Positions 9,944 to 18,129 of a stretch of DNA of 64,000 nucleotides are shown here, one piece after another. The first letter of the stretch is position 1. Each line of letters begins with the position of its first letter. The stretch is from Fuerstiella marisgermanici (GTDB taxonomy: Bacteria; Planctomycetota; Planctomycetia; Planctomycetales; Planctomycetaceae), in the NCBI RefSeq assembly GCF_001983935.1, contig NZ_CP017641.1, positions 2,294,001-2,358,000 on the forward strand. Reading direction: 5' to 3'. Both the position numbers and the translations under genes were made by a program. The notes beneath the pieces were generated by a model. The model saw only the letters and a list, made by a program, of their open reading frames with translations. It searched no databases and was not told the DNA's origin.

Positions 9944-10603
9944 CAAACTCTCCGGTGTTGAAGAAACTTTTCGAAGACCACGCTGCCATCCGATGAATTT
10001 GTTCAGCGGGCTGGCACCTAAGGCTCGCACGCTACGTCAGAATTCGAAGCAGAGACAAAGCGCGGCGTGCGGTACAAACGACAAACGCCACCTCAGCACA
10101 AACTGCCGTCAACAATCGCGAACGAACCAGGCGGCACACTGATCGTACCCGATATCGTCCGTCGCTCAATTGTGGCCCGACTATTCTGGCGGTGCGTCAT
10201 TCCCAAGACCTCCGCGGAAGAACGCCAATCGAACACACGTCTTTCACCGTCTTCCTGCCCATCCTGTCCTCGAAGGCATTGCCTAATGCAACTCGCGGAC
10301 GAGTCCGTAGCACAACGCCTGTAAAAACGTTTCAACAGGCGCCTGGCAGACGAATATCGTGAGTACGAGGTTGTTAGCGACGTGGAATCGGCTCCGGCGC
10401 CGGGACGGATTGGCGGTCGGCTGACAGCAAGTACCGTCCGCCAAGTTCGCTTGGGCACCAGCCCCCACGCGGAGTGCACGCCTCTTGAATATCGGCCCAT
10501 CTTGATACTGAAGGAAAGAACTCAGGCATTCTACCCCGGATTGCACTGGAATCGGGTACAGTACGGTCCATCATTTCATGACCTGTTAGTAACTGAGGGA
10601 ATA
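9944..10603. other. Non-coding stretch between divergent genes
   Basis: About 660 bases between the divergent hydrolase and small-protein genes. Several short frames overlap on both strands without recognisable domains. The promoters of both genes should be here; no repeat or RNA gene is evident. Confidence 0.5.
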
Positions 10604-10909
10604 ATGGCACAAGACGATCACGCCGCGCCGAGCAAAGATGAACCCGAAGCGGTGTCGAACCACACGGACAAGATCACGTCGCAGGTGTTGGAGAAGGTCG
10701 GCACGTTGCCACTTCTGCATCGTGTCGAAGTGTGTCAGCACCACGACGGCAATTACCGGGTCAACATCTGGGAGCAGTTGGAGTCGATCGGGGATTCTGC
10801 CTTCTCAAAGACCTTCCACATTCGATCGTCCTACTACCTGAAGGTGTCGGACACAGGCGAAATCATTCGCAGTAACCCGCCGCTTATCAACCTCGGTTGC
10901 TCACCATAG
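10604..10909 (+). CDS. Small protein of unknown function
   Basis: 101 residues from the ATG at 10604, which has GAGGGA directly upstream; the frame is open further 5' but that part has no coding look. The sequence starts MAQDDHAAPSKDEPEAVSNH, an acidic flexible head. A compact part follows with alternating strands (LLHRVEVCQHHDGNYRVNIW) and FHIRSSYYLKVS. There is no signal peptide or membrane helix, so it is likely cytoplasmic. I recognise no family. It could be a small nucleic-acid- or protein-binding factor, but nothing in the context supports a particular role. Confidence 0.6.
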   Translation: MAQDDHAAPSKDEPEAVSNHTDKITSQVLEKVGTLPLLHRVEVCQHHDGNYRVNIWEQLESIGDSAFSKTFHIRSSYYLKVSDTGEIIRSNPPLINLGCSP

Positions 10910-11412
10910 TCTGCCCCAATCTCAGCTTAGAGCAATTCACCCGAACACTTGGCCGCGCGGGGCTCTGTTGTTGTGTACACCGTCGCATTCATCCAGATAG
11001 TCAACGAGGGCCGCAGCCGCGTTATTGCCGTTCGGAGTCTCGGAAAGCTATTGATTCCGCTCAATTTTCTTACACGACCGCCTGTTTCCGTGAGCAAACA
11101 TGGCGAATTTTTTGTATGGTTTCCATGAATTCGACACCGAGTTTGGTCCGGTCAATTTCTGGAACTCCGATGGTCGGCAGGTGTCGGAGCGGGTGTCCCC
11201 AAGAAACCCAGCGACCGAAAACGCTGTCGAAACATAATAATAGCTTCCACGTCCCCGTAGCTCATCTGGATAGAGCGTGGCTTTCCTAAAGCAGGTTTAG
11301 GACCACCAAACCCCATAAAACACTGGGTTTGCTCTCCAAAAGAATGTTCAGATTTATCTGATTTGATGCCTCTGCAGGTGTCGCGACACCCGTTGTTTCC
11401 CCGAAACGCGGT
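10910..11412. other. Non-coding stretch containing a tRNA-like remnant
   Basis: About 500 bases between a plus-strand gene and the 3' end of a minus-strand gene. It contains the truncated tRNA-like sequence at 11251-11312 and, just after it, a small inverted repeat AAACCC...GGGTTT (about 11308-11330). The rest shows nothing recognisable. Confidence 0.5.
11251..11312 (+). pseudogene. Truncated tRNA-Arg(CCT)-like sequence
   Basis: GTCCCCGTAGCTCATCTGGA at 11251 matches the acceptor 5' strand and D arm of bacterial tRNA-Arg. GCTTTCCTAAAGC then resembles an anticodon hairpin with CCT in the loop. After this the T arm is degraded (GGTTTAGGACC where GGTTCGAATCC is expected), and no CGGGGAC strand follows to close the acceptor stem. 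It is therefore not a functional tRNA as it stands. It could be a tRNA end left by integration or deletion. Confidence 0.5.
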
Positions 11413-12090
11413 CTAGCTCTTTACCATTTGATCAGCTTCAATCAGCATCAGAATGGTTGCGCGAGTGTGGTCACTCAGGTGTGGCCAAGACTCTGCAAGT
11501 TCGGCTGGAACAGCGGCCTTGATGGCCACTTCTTTGCTGTCCAATGGTGAGGTGGACAAGCTGTTCGTTTCAACGCTTACATCGTTGATTGGTACGGCGT
11601 CCGTCGATGGCTCAATGGATGTGGCTGTCTCGATAGCTGCATCTGTCGCAGGCCCTTCATCTGCATCCTTAGTGGCATTAGGCACGTGCTCGGCTTCAGC
11701 GGCCACCAGTGTGTCCACGGCCGCTGGGAGCGACTCCGGAGGGGCTTCAGCGTGATCTTGCGTGACTTCCAATACCAATGGCTCGAGGAATTCTTCGCAC
11801 ACGCCGGCCGGATGTTCGAGGCCAACGATGAATTCCGGCGAATCCAGTTCCAGCTCAATAACATTCTCCGCCTTCACAATGTCGTCAGCTTTGGGCGTCG
11901 TGGTATCCGGAGTCGTTTCTTCAACGCTGATTGCAACGGCCGATTCGGGTGCTTCCGGCTTGTCGACAGGCAACGTTTCAATGGCGGCGATGGAATGTGA
12001 CAGCGTTGGCAGCAACCTTGCGACGCTGTCGGCCGCCTGCGGATTGTTGACTGCGAATACAGAAGCGGCGATTAGAGACGCGAAAAACAT
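11413..12090 (-). CDS. Acidic secreted protein of unknown function
   Basis: 225 residues from the ATG at 12090, preferred over the ATG at 12129 because GAGAGGA lies 7 bases upstream. The N-terminus MFFASLIAASVFAVNNPQAA is a signal peptide. The rest is strongly acidic, rich in Glu, Asp, Ala, Thr and Pro and of low complexity, as in a disordered linker. A short ordered-looking C-terminus follows (HLSDHTRATILMLIEADQMV). No enzyme motif is seen. It may be a periplasmic or surface tether. It is single, at the edge of an accessory region. Confidence 0.6.
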   Translation of the reverse strand: MFFASLIAASVFAVNNPQAADSVARLLPTLSHSIAAIETLPVDKPEAPESAVAISVEETTPDTTTPKADDIVKAENVIELELDSPEFIVGLEHPAGVCEEFLEPLVLEVTQDHAEAPPESLPAAVDTLVAAEAEHVPNATKDADEGPATDAAIETATSIEPSTDAVPINDVSVETNSLSTSPLDSKEVAIKAAVPAELAESWPHLSDHTRATILMLIEADQMVKS

Positions 12091-12351
12091 GGCTGTTCCT
12101 CTCAGAGATAAGTGGGCCGGGATGGCCAAGGCGGGGCAGCTCAGGGAGGCTTGAGAAGCTGCTCACCGGCTGGCGGATCTTTCATTTGATCCAGCACACT
12201 GGTCATCGACGCTGACGGCTGGCTGCTCTGAGTAACTCGCGGAAGATTTACTGATCAGGAAGAATGGGAGTTCCGCGTGCCGGTTTAACGGGTCATGCGC
12301 CCGGTTCTGAGGGCAACACGAGCACATCCTTGATTGTCAACGTGCGACCGA

Positions 12352-13074
12352 CTACGCCACCCGTCGTTTGCGGCGAATCATCATGCCTGCCAGCCCAAAC
12401 ACAGCGATCGACCCAATCCATGTTGAAGGTTCCGGCACGGCGGCGGTATCGGTAAAGCTAATGCCATCCAGTGTGAAATTAGCCGTCGAGGATAGTCCGG
12501 TCACATCAAGACGGAGGCTGTACGCCTGAGACAGGTCTACTCCCGAGAAATCAGACATCGGCACGACGATACTGTAGGGAGTTGGTGAGGAGCGAAAATC
12601 GATGACCTGTTCCTGTATGCCCGATGGTGAACTCACTCCGACGGTTGCCTCAAAATTCGGCCCGATGACTCCCAGATTCGCTGAGCCGACGTCGATAACG
12701 TAAGAGCTGTTCTGGAATGGTGACAGGTCGAACACGTCCGCTCGGCTGCCGGGGACGTGCTCAATCATTAGACGGCCAAGAAACGGTGAAGTGTAGGCCG
12801 GGTTATTCGAAACAAACGACAGTTGTCCATTTGCGGTATCAACATTCGCGACGATGGATCCAACTGACATCTGCCCCTGAATCGTCAACCGACGTTCTCC
12901 GTTCACAAGTTGTGATGGATCCTGATTCTCTATCAAATTCGACACATTTCCATTGGCAGCATTTGCCGTCACGGACTGCATGCCGACCTCGAAAGAATCG
13001 ATGATTCCAGCTTCCGAAATTCCACAGAACGAAGTCAGCAAAACGGTGAAAGTGAGGATGGACGAGCTGTTCAT
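12352..13074 (-). CDS. PEP-CTERM sorting-domain protein
   Basis: 240 residues. It has a signal peptide (MNSSSILTFTVLLTSFCGIS) and a beta-rich body, and it ends with the exosortase recognition tail: VPEPSTW at about 210, a hydrophobic helix (IGSIAVFGLAGMMI) and the basic end RRKRRVA. By family knowledge an exosortase cleaves the tail during export to the cell surface; no exosortase gene is in this window. The start at 13074 was chosen because it begins the signal peptide. The same frame continues upstream into the neighbouring IS, but that is an accident of the insertion. The ISAs1 element lies 41 bases upstream of the start and probably separates this gene from its native promoter. Confidence 0.85.
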   Translation of the reverse strand: MNSSSILTFTVLLTSFCGISEAGIIDSFEVGMQSVTANAANGNVSNLIENQDPSQLVNGERRLTIQGQMSVGSIVANVDTANGQLSFVSNNPAYTSPFLGRLMIEHVPGSRADVFDLSPFQNSSYVIDVGSANLGVIGPNFEATVGVSSPSGIQEQVIDFRSSPTPYSIVVPMSDFSGVDLSQAYSLRLDVTGLSSTANFTLDGISFTDTAAVPEPSTWIGSIAVFGLAGMMIRRKRRVA

Positions 13075-13105
13075 GTGTATTCGCTCAGTGGAAGATTTGC
13101 GGGGT

Positions 13106-13115
13106 GTGGAAATGC
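13106..13115. repeat. Target-site duplication, left (ISAs1 copy 1)
   Basis: GTGGAAATGC directly left of the element is repeated exactly at 14407-14416 directly right of it. A 10-bp duplication fits the ISAs1 family range of 8-10 bp. Confidence 0.9.
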
Positions 13116-14406
13116 CAGGGCCAGCGCGCACTTTGGGCAATTTAGGCTGGCGCGACAAGTGAGTATTGGTTAGTCTTTTCGTGTCGTAACATCGGACTTC
13201 ACGAGGAGAGGACAAGAGATGTCGACAGTTGAACTGGCGGTCACCCAGGAGCTGACAGGAAACATTGTTCATTACTTTGATCAATTGAAAGACCCGCGTT
13301 CCAACATCAATCGTCTGCATCTGCTTGGTGATGTGATTGTGATCGCCATTTGCGGAGTGCTGGCCAACGCCGACGGCCCCAGTGCGATTGCGGAATGGGC
13401 GCGACTGAATGCCGATGGCCTGCAGAAACACCTGGCACTTCCGCATGGCATTCCGAAAAAAGATACGTACCGGCGCGTCCTTTCTCTCCTGAAGCCGAAC
13501 GACTTTCAAGCGTGCTTCGTGCAATGGATTGAATCGCTGGAAGGACTTTCCGACGAACAGAAAGAAGGCTACAGAAAACAGATTGCGATTGATGGCAAAG
13601 CACTCCGTCGATCACATGACAAAAAGAATGGGCTGGGTGCGTTGTTCATCGTGAGTGCGTGGGCTTCTGATCAGGGGATTTCTCTGGGACAGGTGGCGAC
13701 GGAAGAGAAGTCGAACGAGATCACCGCGATCCCGAAATTACTGAACGAAATCAATATCGATGAGGCGATCATTACGATTGACGCAGCGGGTTGTCAAAAA
13801 AACATTGCGCAGCAGATCGTGTCTGGCAATGCAGACTATGTGTTAGCCCTGAAAGGCAACCAACCGAAACTCTATGAGGTCGTGCAGAAGTTTTTTCTCG
13901 ATCACCTGGAGGATGACTTCGCTCGCTGTCCCGTCAGTCGCTATGAAGAAACAGAGAAGGGACACGGTCGGCAGGAACAGAGAATCTACTATCAGGCGAC
14001 CGTGCCTGTCGATTTTGACGTGGGCCACAAATGGGCCGGACTCAAGACCATCGGAACGGCGATCCGAATGTACGAGCAGGACGGCATTCATCATTCTGAC
14101 GTTCGCTACTACATCAGCAGTCTGCGTCGCAAAGGCGAGCTGTTCGCAACAACGGTTCGTGGTCACTGGGCCATAGAAAACACGCTGCACTGGAGTCTCG
14201 ACATGACCTACCGCGAGGATGAGAGTCGAGTCCGAAACCGAATCTTCGCGAACAATTTGTCATGGCTCAGACGACTCACACTCAGCCTCATCAAGAAACA
14301 TCCTGGCAAACAAAGCAACGTCATGAAAAGAAGAATGGCCGGATGGAACATTGACTATTTGATGCAAATCCTTACCGGCAAAACAACTTAGTATGCGCTG
14401 GCCCTG
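13116..14406 (+). mobile_element. ISAs1-family insertion sequence, copy 1 (1291 bp)
   Basis: The ends are CAGGGCCAGCGCGCAC (left) and, read inward from the right, CAGGGCCAGCGCATAC, so the terminal inverted repeats share their first 12 bases. The element is flanked by the 10-bp duplication GTGGAAATGC and contains a single transposase gene. By eye it is identical in sequence and length to the copy at 62209-63499. Confidence 0.95.
13219..14391 (+). CDS. ISAs1-family transposase
   Basis: 390 residues, intact. The N-terminal part (FDQLKDPRSNINRLHLLGDV) and the acidic residues of the DDE catalytic core are visible: Asp in IDGKALRRSHD, Asp in ITIDAAGCQKNIA and Glu in GHWAIENTLHWSLDM. This is the H-repeat/YhhI-type DDE transposase that makes and joins DNA breaks at the element ends. 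AGGAGAGGACAAGAG precedes the ATG. It should be active, as two identical copies are present in this window. Confidence 0.97.
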   Translation: MSTVELAVTQELTGNIVHYFDQLKDPRSNINRLHLLGDVIVIAICGVLANADGPSAIAEWARLNADGLQKHLALPHGIPKKDTYRRVLSLLKPNDFQACFVQWIESLEGLSDEQKEGYRKQIAIDGKALRRSHDKKNGLGALFIVSAWASDQGISLGQVATEEKSNEITAIPKLLNEINIDEAIITIDAAGCQKNIAQQIVSGNADYVLALKGNQPKLYEVVQKFFLDHLEDDFARCPVSRYEETEKGHGRQEQRIYYQATVPVDFDVGHKWAGLKTIGTAIRMYEQDGIHHSDVRYYISSLRRKGELFATTVRGHWAIENTLHWSLDMTYREDESRVRNRIFANNLSWLRRLTLSLIKKHPGKQSNVMKRRMAGWNIDYLMQILTGKTT

Positions 14407-14416
14407 GTGGAAATGC
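14407..14416. repeat. Target-site duplication, right (ISAs1 copy 1)
   Basis: GTGGAAATGC, the partner of 13106-13115. Confidence 0.9.
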
Positions 14417-14483
14417 CGGTCGCAGATGCGCAAGCGGGCTGAAGTGTCCACGATGTCGTGCGGTGCGAGAATCAGACGAACGT

Positions 14484-14507
14484 GCCAGCGTTTTTGCCTA
14501 CGCTGGC
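14484..14507. repeat. Hairpin downstream of PEP-CTERM gene
   Basis: GCCAGCG (14484-14490) and CGCTGGC (14501-14507) form a 7-bp stem. It lies about 50 bases after the 3' end of the minus-strand gene at 14556 but lacks a T run on that strand, so a terminator role is only possible. Confidence 0.4.
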
Positions 14508-14555
14508 TTTGAGTTTGTTGGGTGAATGTGCGGCGCTATCGTGTTGACTGAACGG

Positions 14556-15248
14556 TCAGACGTTACTTGCTTTGGCAAAGTTTCGCGTTTGACGACAGCG
14601 ACGCACACAACACGAGACACCTATCAGACTCAATACCACGAAAGATCCAGGTTCAGGGACTGTTGATGCTGTCACGTGTGTCTGAAATCCCAAGTCATCC
14701 CCGGTTGACGCCGGACTCCATGCGGCGACAGTGCCCGGCCTTGTGTAAATACTGCCGTTGCTATACACGCCATTGTTTGTCGCGCTTGTCGCCCAAGGGG
14801 GAGAACCGAACGGCCCTCCACTCCGGCTTAGCGAGTAGGAAAATATCTCTCCATCGAACACAGCAATTGCGGCAGATGAAACGTCGATGGAAGTGACTGG
14901 CGTCGGGCCACTTCCGCCATTGATCTCTGGAATCGAGTCCAGCGTAATTGTGGTTTGAAACAGCGAGTTGCTTTCGAGCGGATCTGGGATTCCTGCTAAA
15001 GTGTTGCGGATGGAAAATAAGAGGTCTCCCTCAGCCAGCGTGTTCTTTGAGATCTGCAGATCAATTCGGCTTAGAACTCCGGTTACGCCTACTTCGAAAG
15101 TCTGTGCGACTGATTGGACGTCAGCAATTGCGATTCGAAAGCTGGCATTGGGAACCAAGTTCGATTGGTCAATGATGTCTGCTACAGCAACATCGAATGT
15201 GCATGGTGCCAAGAGCACTGAAAACAGGCAGGCGACTTTCTTAAGCAT
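14556..15248 (-). CDS. PEP-CTERM sorting-domain protein
   Basis: 230 residues from the ATG at 15248, which has AAAGAGG six bases upstream and starts a signal peptide (MLKKVACLFSVLLAPCTFDV). The body is beta-rich, with a segment like choice-of-anchor modules (VAQTFEVGVTGVLSRIDLQI). The tail is VPEPGSFVVLSLIGVSCCVR followed by basic residues, the exosortase sorting signal. Cysteines in the transmembrane part are a little unusual. It is likely cell-surface or matrix associated. It shares orientation and class with the PEP-CTERM gene at 12352-13074, from which it is separated by the IS, so the two may once have been neighbours in one locus. Confidence 0.8.
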   Translation of the reverse strand: MLKKVACLFSVLLAPCTFDVAVADIIDQSNLVPNASFRIAIADVQSVAQTFEVGVTGVLSRIDLQISKNTLAEGDLLFSIRNTLAGIPDPLESNSLFQTTITLDSIPEINGGSGPTPVTSIDVSSAAIAVFDGEIFSYSLSRSGGPFGSPPWATSATNNGVYSNGSIYTRPGTVAAWSPASTGDDLGFQTHVTASTVPEPGSFVVLSLIGVSCCVRRCRQTRNFAKASNV

Positions 15249-15542
15249 GAAAAACCTCTTTATAAAACGTGACGCCGAAAATGGCTTAATCGAATTCCGA
15301 AACTGGTGCGCCCCGCAAAACTGAGTGCCAAAGTACCCCTCGGTGCTACCACCTGTCAAATCTATTGCAACGGTTCAGTTGTGGGGACGACAGTTTCAGC
15401 GATCCGACTCATTCCCCGTCCAACACCATCGCAGGCCCTCACACGCGAATCTGGAGAACCGTTTTCAGCCGGTCGACTCCGAAACCGCCTCGAAACCACC
15501 TGAAACCGTGACGCCGTCATGCAATCCCGATAAACTCACACC

Positions 15543-15782
15543 ATGACAGCACCAGCAACCACACCGGCTCGCAAACCCATTTCCGCTGATCGCTTCGGCG
15601 TGGCATGTCCACATTGCGGAAGCTACAAAACGCGAGTCCTGAAGACGCATCGGCGCGTGCCTGGAGTGACGCATCGGATTCGGTTTTGTGTGGAGTGCAA
15701 ACGAAAAATGCGAACGGCCGAACGCATTGTGGCGAGTTCAGACCGTTCGCATTTGGATGTTGATGTGGATGTGGCTACGTGA
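15543..15782 (+). CDS. Stand-alone NrdR-like zinc ribbon protein
   Basis: 79 residues. Four cysteines in two pairs, C22-P-H-C25 and C49-V-E-C52, with RVLKTHRR between and RFCVECKRKMRTAERIV after, follow the pattern of the NrdR N-terminal zinc ribbon (CPxCG...RRRxCxxCxxRFxTxER). The ATP-cone domain of true NrdR is absent, so regulation of ribonucleotide reductase by nucleotide binding is not expected. A small DNA-binding role is an inference, and phage Ogr-like activators have a similar ribbon. The last 8 bases overlap the end of the convergent gene 15775-16194. No strong ribosome site is seen. Confidence 0.6.
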   Translation: MTAPATTPARKPISADRFGVACPHCGSYKTRVLKTHRRVPGVTHRIRFCVECKRKMRTAERIVASSDRSHLDVDVDVAT

Positions 15783-16194
15783 CCGCTGGCGGTTCTGACT
15801 CCAGCTCCGTCGCGGCATTGGTCGACTTCAGTGACTCAAATGCCATCGCCACACTGGCGTCTTTGCAGTGGTCGAAGCTCACCACGTATTCTCCATCGCT
15901 GGTCAAGCCGACACTAATTTCGGGACCGTTGAATGACTCACCATATTCCGGATTGTTGGCGTCCTCACCACCCTCAAGAATGTCCTGAAGGAATGGCTGT
16001 GGTAATCCCGCAGCTTCACAAAGCGAAACAAGATCGCGGAAGTAAATTTCCCTCAGCCGCAACTTCGGGTAGGCGATTGCGTACACGCGACTCAAGCCGG
16101 GCGTTTCCAAACCGCATGACTGCATGATCCTGTTGATTTCCTTGTCCGGTTCAGAAGGGCGATCAGTCGTGTTCGTCTCGGTGGTGGTGGTCAT
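15775..16194 (-). CDS. Unrecognised protein
   Basis: 139 residues. It has a threonine-rich flexible head (MTTTTETNTTDRPSEPDKEI) and a helical middle (LREIYFRDLVSLCEAAGLPQ). A strand-rich part (PEISVGLTSDGEYVVSFDHC) then leads to a flexible Glu/Pro-rich end. There is no signal peptide or membrane helix. GATGACCACC begins the gene, and AAAGATG upstream gives only a weak ribosome site. It converges with the zinc-ribbon gene with an 8-base overlap. I recognise no family. Confidence 0.55.
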   Translation of the reverse strand: MTTTTETNTTDRPSEPDKEINRIMQSCGLETPGLSRVYAIAYPKLRLREIYFRDLVSLCEAAGLPQPFLQDILEGGEDANNPEYGESFNGPEISVGLTSDGEYVVSFDHCKDASVAMAFESLKSTNAATELESEPPAVT

Positions 16195-16338
16195 CTTTCA
16201 AGCTCCATTGGCAGACTTAAAAACCGGATGGAACGCAACATTGCGAACCGACAAACCGGCTGACCAGCACACCTATAAAGATGTACTCACGAACGCGCGT
16301 ACCGATTCCGCAGACGGGAACGCGGGTAAATGCTTGAG

Positions 16339-16362
16339 ACTTAATCCTGTACCGGATTAAGT
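16339..16362. repeat. Perfect 9-bp inverted repeat
   Basis: ACTTAATCC (16339-16347), loop TGTACC, GGATTAAGT (16354-16362). No T run follows, so its role is open. Confidence 0.55.
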
Positions 16363-16581
16363 CCATTTGCGAGCAATGAACCTGGTGCATACGATGCACG
16401 GCAGCCACCGTCTTTCTTCGGAAAAGGCGTGTTGGTCAGGTGGCGTTGGGATGCCAGTCCCTTCGCCACCGTTTTCTAGTCTGGCTTGTGTGCGGTGATG
16501 ATGTCAAGCGATTGTGACGTTGGCCATGGTTTCACAGTGTCACCGATCCGGCCTTCCCACTTCCACGCCGTCGACTTTGAA

Positions 16582-16860
16582 CACTGGTTGAATGAGTTCT
16601 CGCGTGAATGAAATCATGGCGACGTGATGGTGTCAATGTGGTTGGTGGAACCGGACAAACCGGTTTACTGACCAACTTCGCATTGGTGGTGACAACGATA
16701 CGCCCCTAGGCTATGCTGAGTCAGGAACAGGGTTCAGTGGCGTCACTGAGTTCGCAAGGGCGAGGAACAATGAAGTCCGTCTTACAGCGAACGTGAAGTG
16801 GAAAAGTTCAATACCCGATCTGTACGTCAGCGCTCCCCCAACGCATAAATCGCAATTCGT
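16582..16860 (+). repeat. Diverged upstream module, copy A
   Basis: It begins with GGTTGAATGAGTTCTCGC and ends with TCGCAATTCGTTA just before the gene at 16872. Shared blocks with 61177-61460, in the same order, include GGTGTCAATGTGG, ACCGGAC.AACCGG, CGCCCCTAGGCTATGCTGA, TTCGCAAGGGCGAGGAACA and ATCGCAATTCGTTA. The first block, read on the minus strand, encodes RELIQP, the start of the small-protein family seen intact at 60475-60906; here the ATG is lost. Confidence 0.85.
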
Positions 16861-16871
16861 TAGGTGCTCAT

Positions 16872-18017
16872 ATGAAAAGCCGATTCGTTGCAATACCTGT
16901 CGGTCAAGGTGACGGATTCTTCTATCAGGATCAAAACACCTCCCTGCTTGTCGATGGGGGACGCAGCGTTCGTGCTATCGCGACTCAGTTTCAAACTGCG
17001 TTGTCGCGCACCAAGCTTGACATATTGATTTGCACTCACAACGACGCTGACCACGCGAATGGCGTTCTTGGCCTGTTGGAATCTGGAATTCAATGTCGAG
17101 AGGTCTGGTTACCGGGAAGATGGACAGAGCGTCTAAAAGATTTGCTTGCAAACCCATACGACTTTTCTCGCGAGCTCTATGGAGATTGGCAGGCGGCTCA
17201 TGAAGACCTCGACAAGGTTGGTACACTTGACGAGTATGGCGACATCCTTGCGATAGAGGATCAACGAGCTGAGGAAAACGAACAACCCAATGAAATCGAC
17301 GAGGGCACGGACGAAACGTTGCTCGATGCGCTAGAAAACGCAAGTGCCGAGAGTGATTCGTTAGTCCCTGCGGATTACTTTTTTGAGTTTGGACCTTGCC
17401 CTTGGATTCCATATGGCCCGCGCGGTGCGAAGATACTTGCGGACGCAGTAGAGGCCGCCGCCAGAATACGAAGCATTGCATTGGCGGCATTTCACGTCGG
17501 TGCCACAATCAGGTGGTTTGAATACGGCAACGGTCAACCCGTGCAGCATTCGACGATCCTACCATTGAACTGCCGGGAAATTGTGAAGGTCCGTCGGCTT
17601 GACGCACGTGCATTGAAATACTTGGCCTTAACTAAGGCGAACAAAGAGAGTTTAGTATTCTCAGTGCCACCGACCGATGCGAACCCCGGTGTTGTGTTCT
17701 CGGCAGATTCAGATTTTGACTTCTCCTTCAATCTAAATTCCAATTCCGAATACCTCGTGACGGCCCCGCATCATGGGGCTGAATCAAATGCGAACGCTTA
17801 CACTCAGCTTGCCTCTGTAATGAACAACGGAACATTTGTAAGGAGTGATGGCAAGTATCGCTCTCGGCCCGGCAAATCGTTCCTAAAGCTGCCATCCAAA
17901 AGGCGATTCTGTACATTGTGCCGTGGCGTTGATGTACCAAAACAAACTTTAGAATTTGAAGGTGATGCCAGTGGCTGGAATGCAACCCCAGCCGTACGAT
18001 CATGCGCCTGCCAATAA
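16872..18017 (+). CDS. ComEC-like metallo-beta-lactamase-fold protein
   Basis: 381 residues. The fold is seen from the first strand: VAIPVGQGDGFFYQDQNTSLLVDGG (in two pieces around residue 20), then the metal-binding motif T-H56-N-D58-A-D60-H61-A-N-G, the HxDxDH form typical of the ComEC/Rec2-like branch. A later VVFSADSDFDF and APHHGAES give the remaining metal-site residues. A long acidic insert lies at about residues 115-165. The C-terminus holds a Cys pair (CTLCRG) and ends CACQ. There are no membrane segments, so unlike ComEC it should be cytoplasmic. It may be a nuclease or a phosphodiesterase; stand-alone members occur in defence loci, but no partner is seen here. The start follows the copy A upstream module. 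Confidence 0.75.
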   Translation: MKSRFVAIPVGQGDGFFYQDQNTSLLVDGGRSVRAIATQFQTALSRTKLDILICTHNDADHANGVLGLLESGIQCREVWLPGRWTERLKDLLANPYDFSRELYGDWQAAHEDLDKVGTLDEYGDILAIEDQRAEENEQPNEIDEGTDETLLDALENASAESDSLVPADYFFEFGPCPWIPYGPRGAKILADAVEAAARIRSIALAAFHVGATIRWFEYGNGQPVQHSTILPLNCREIVKVRRLDARALKYLALTKANKESLVFSVPPTDANPGVVFSADSDFDFSFNLNSNSEYLVTAPHHGAESNANAYTQLASVMNNGTFVRSDGKYRSRPGKSFLKLPSKRRFCTLCRGVDVPKQTLEFEGDASGWNATPAVRSCACQ

Positions 18018-18129
18018 AACGCACCCAACAACGCCGTGGACCGGATCATTCAGTCATGCGGCAACTGAAATCAAAGCCTTCCGTTCGTGCCCGGTTACGG
18101 CAGCCTTTTTTTTTGCAGTAGGAGAACGG

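Larger units (their letters stand above)
16195..16871. other. Non-coding stretch with hairpins and the shared upstream module
   Basis: About 680 bases. It holds a perfect 9-bp hairpin ACTTAATCC/GGATTAAGT (16339-16362) and a smaller one GTGCAT/ATGCAC (about 16387-16401). The right half (about 16582-16860) is related to 61177-61460 (see the repeat entries). No gene is supported. Confidence 0.6.

Noticed and set aside
10093-10500. A 135-codon minus-strand frame in the spacer before 10604
   Set aside because: Arginine- and serine-rich composition typical of antisense or spacer frames, with no motif or ribosome site.
12352-13524. A 390-codon minus-strand frame that runs from inside ISAs1 copy 1 into the PEP-CTERM gene
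   Set aside because: The upstream 150 codons lie inside the IS, antisense to its transposase, and have no domain; the PEP-CTERM signal peptide starts at 13074. The fusion is an effect of the insertion.
16840-16870. Possible integron attC site (GTTAGGT core) before the metallo-beta-lactamase gene
   Set aside because: Only the short core is present. No matching inner and outer boxes were found, copy B has GTTACCT at this place, and no integrase is in the window.
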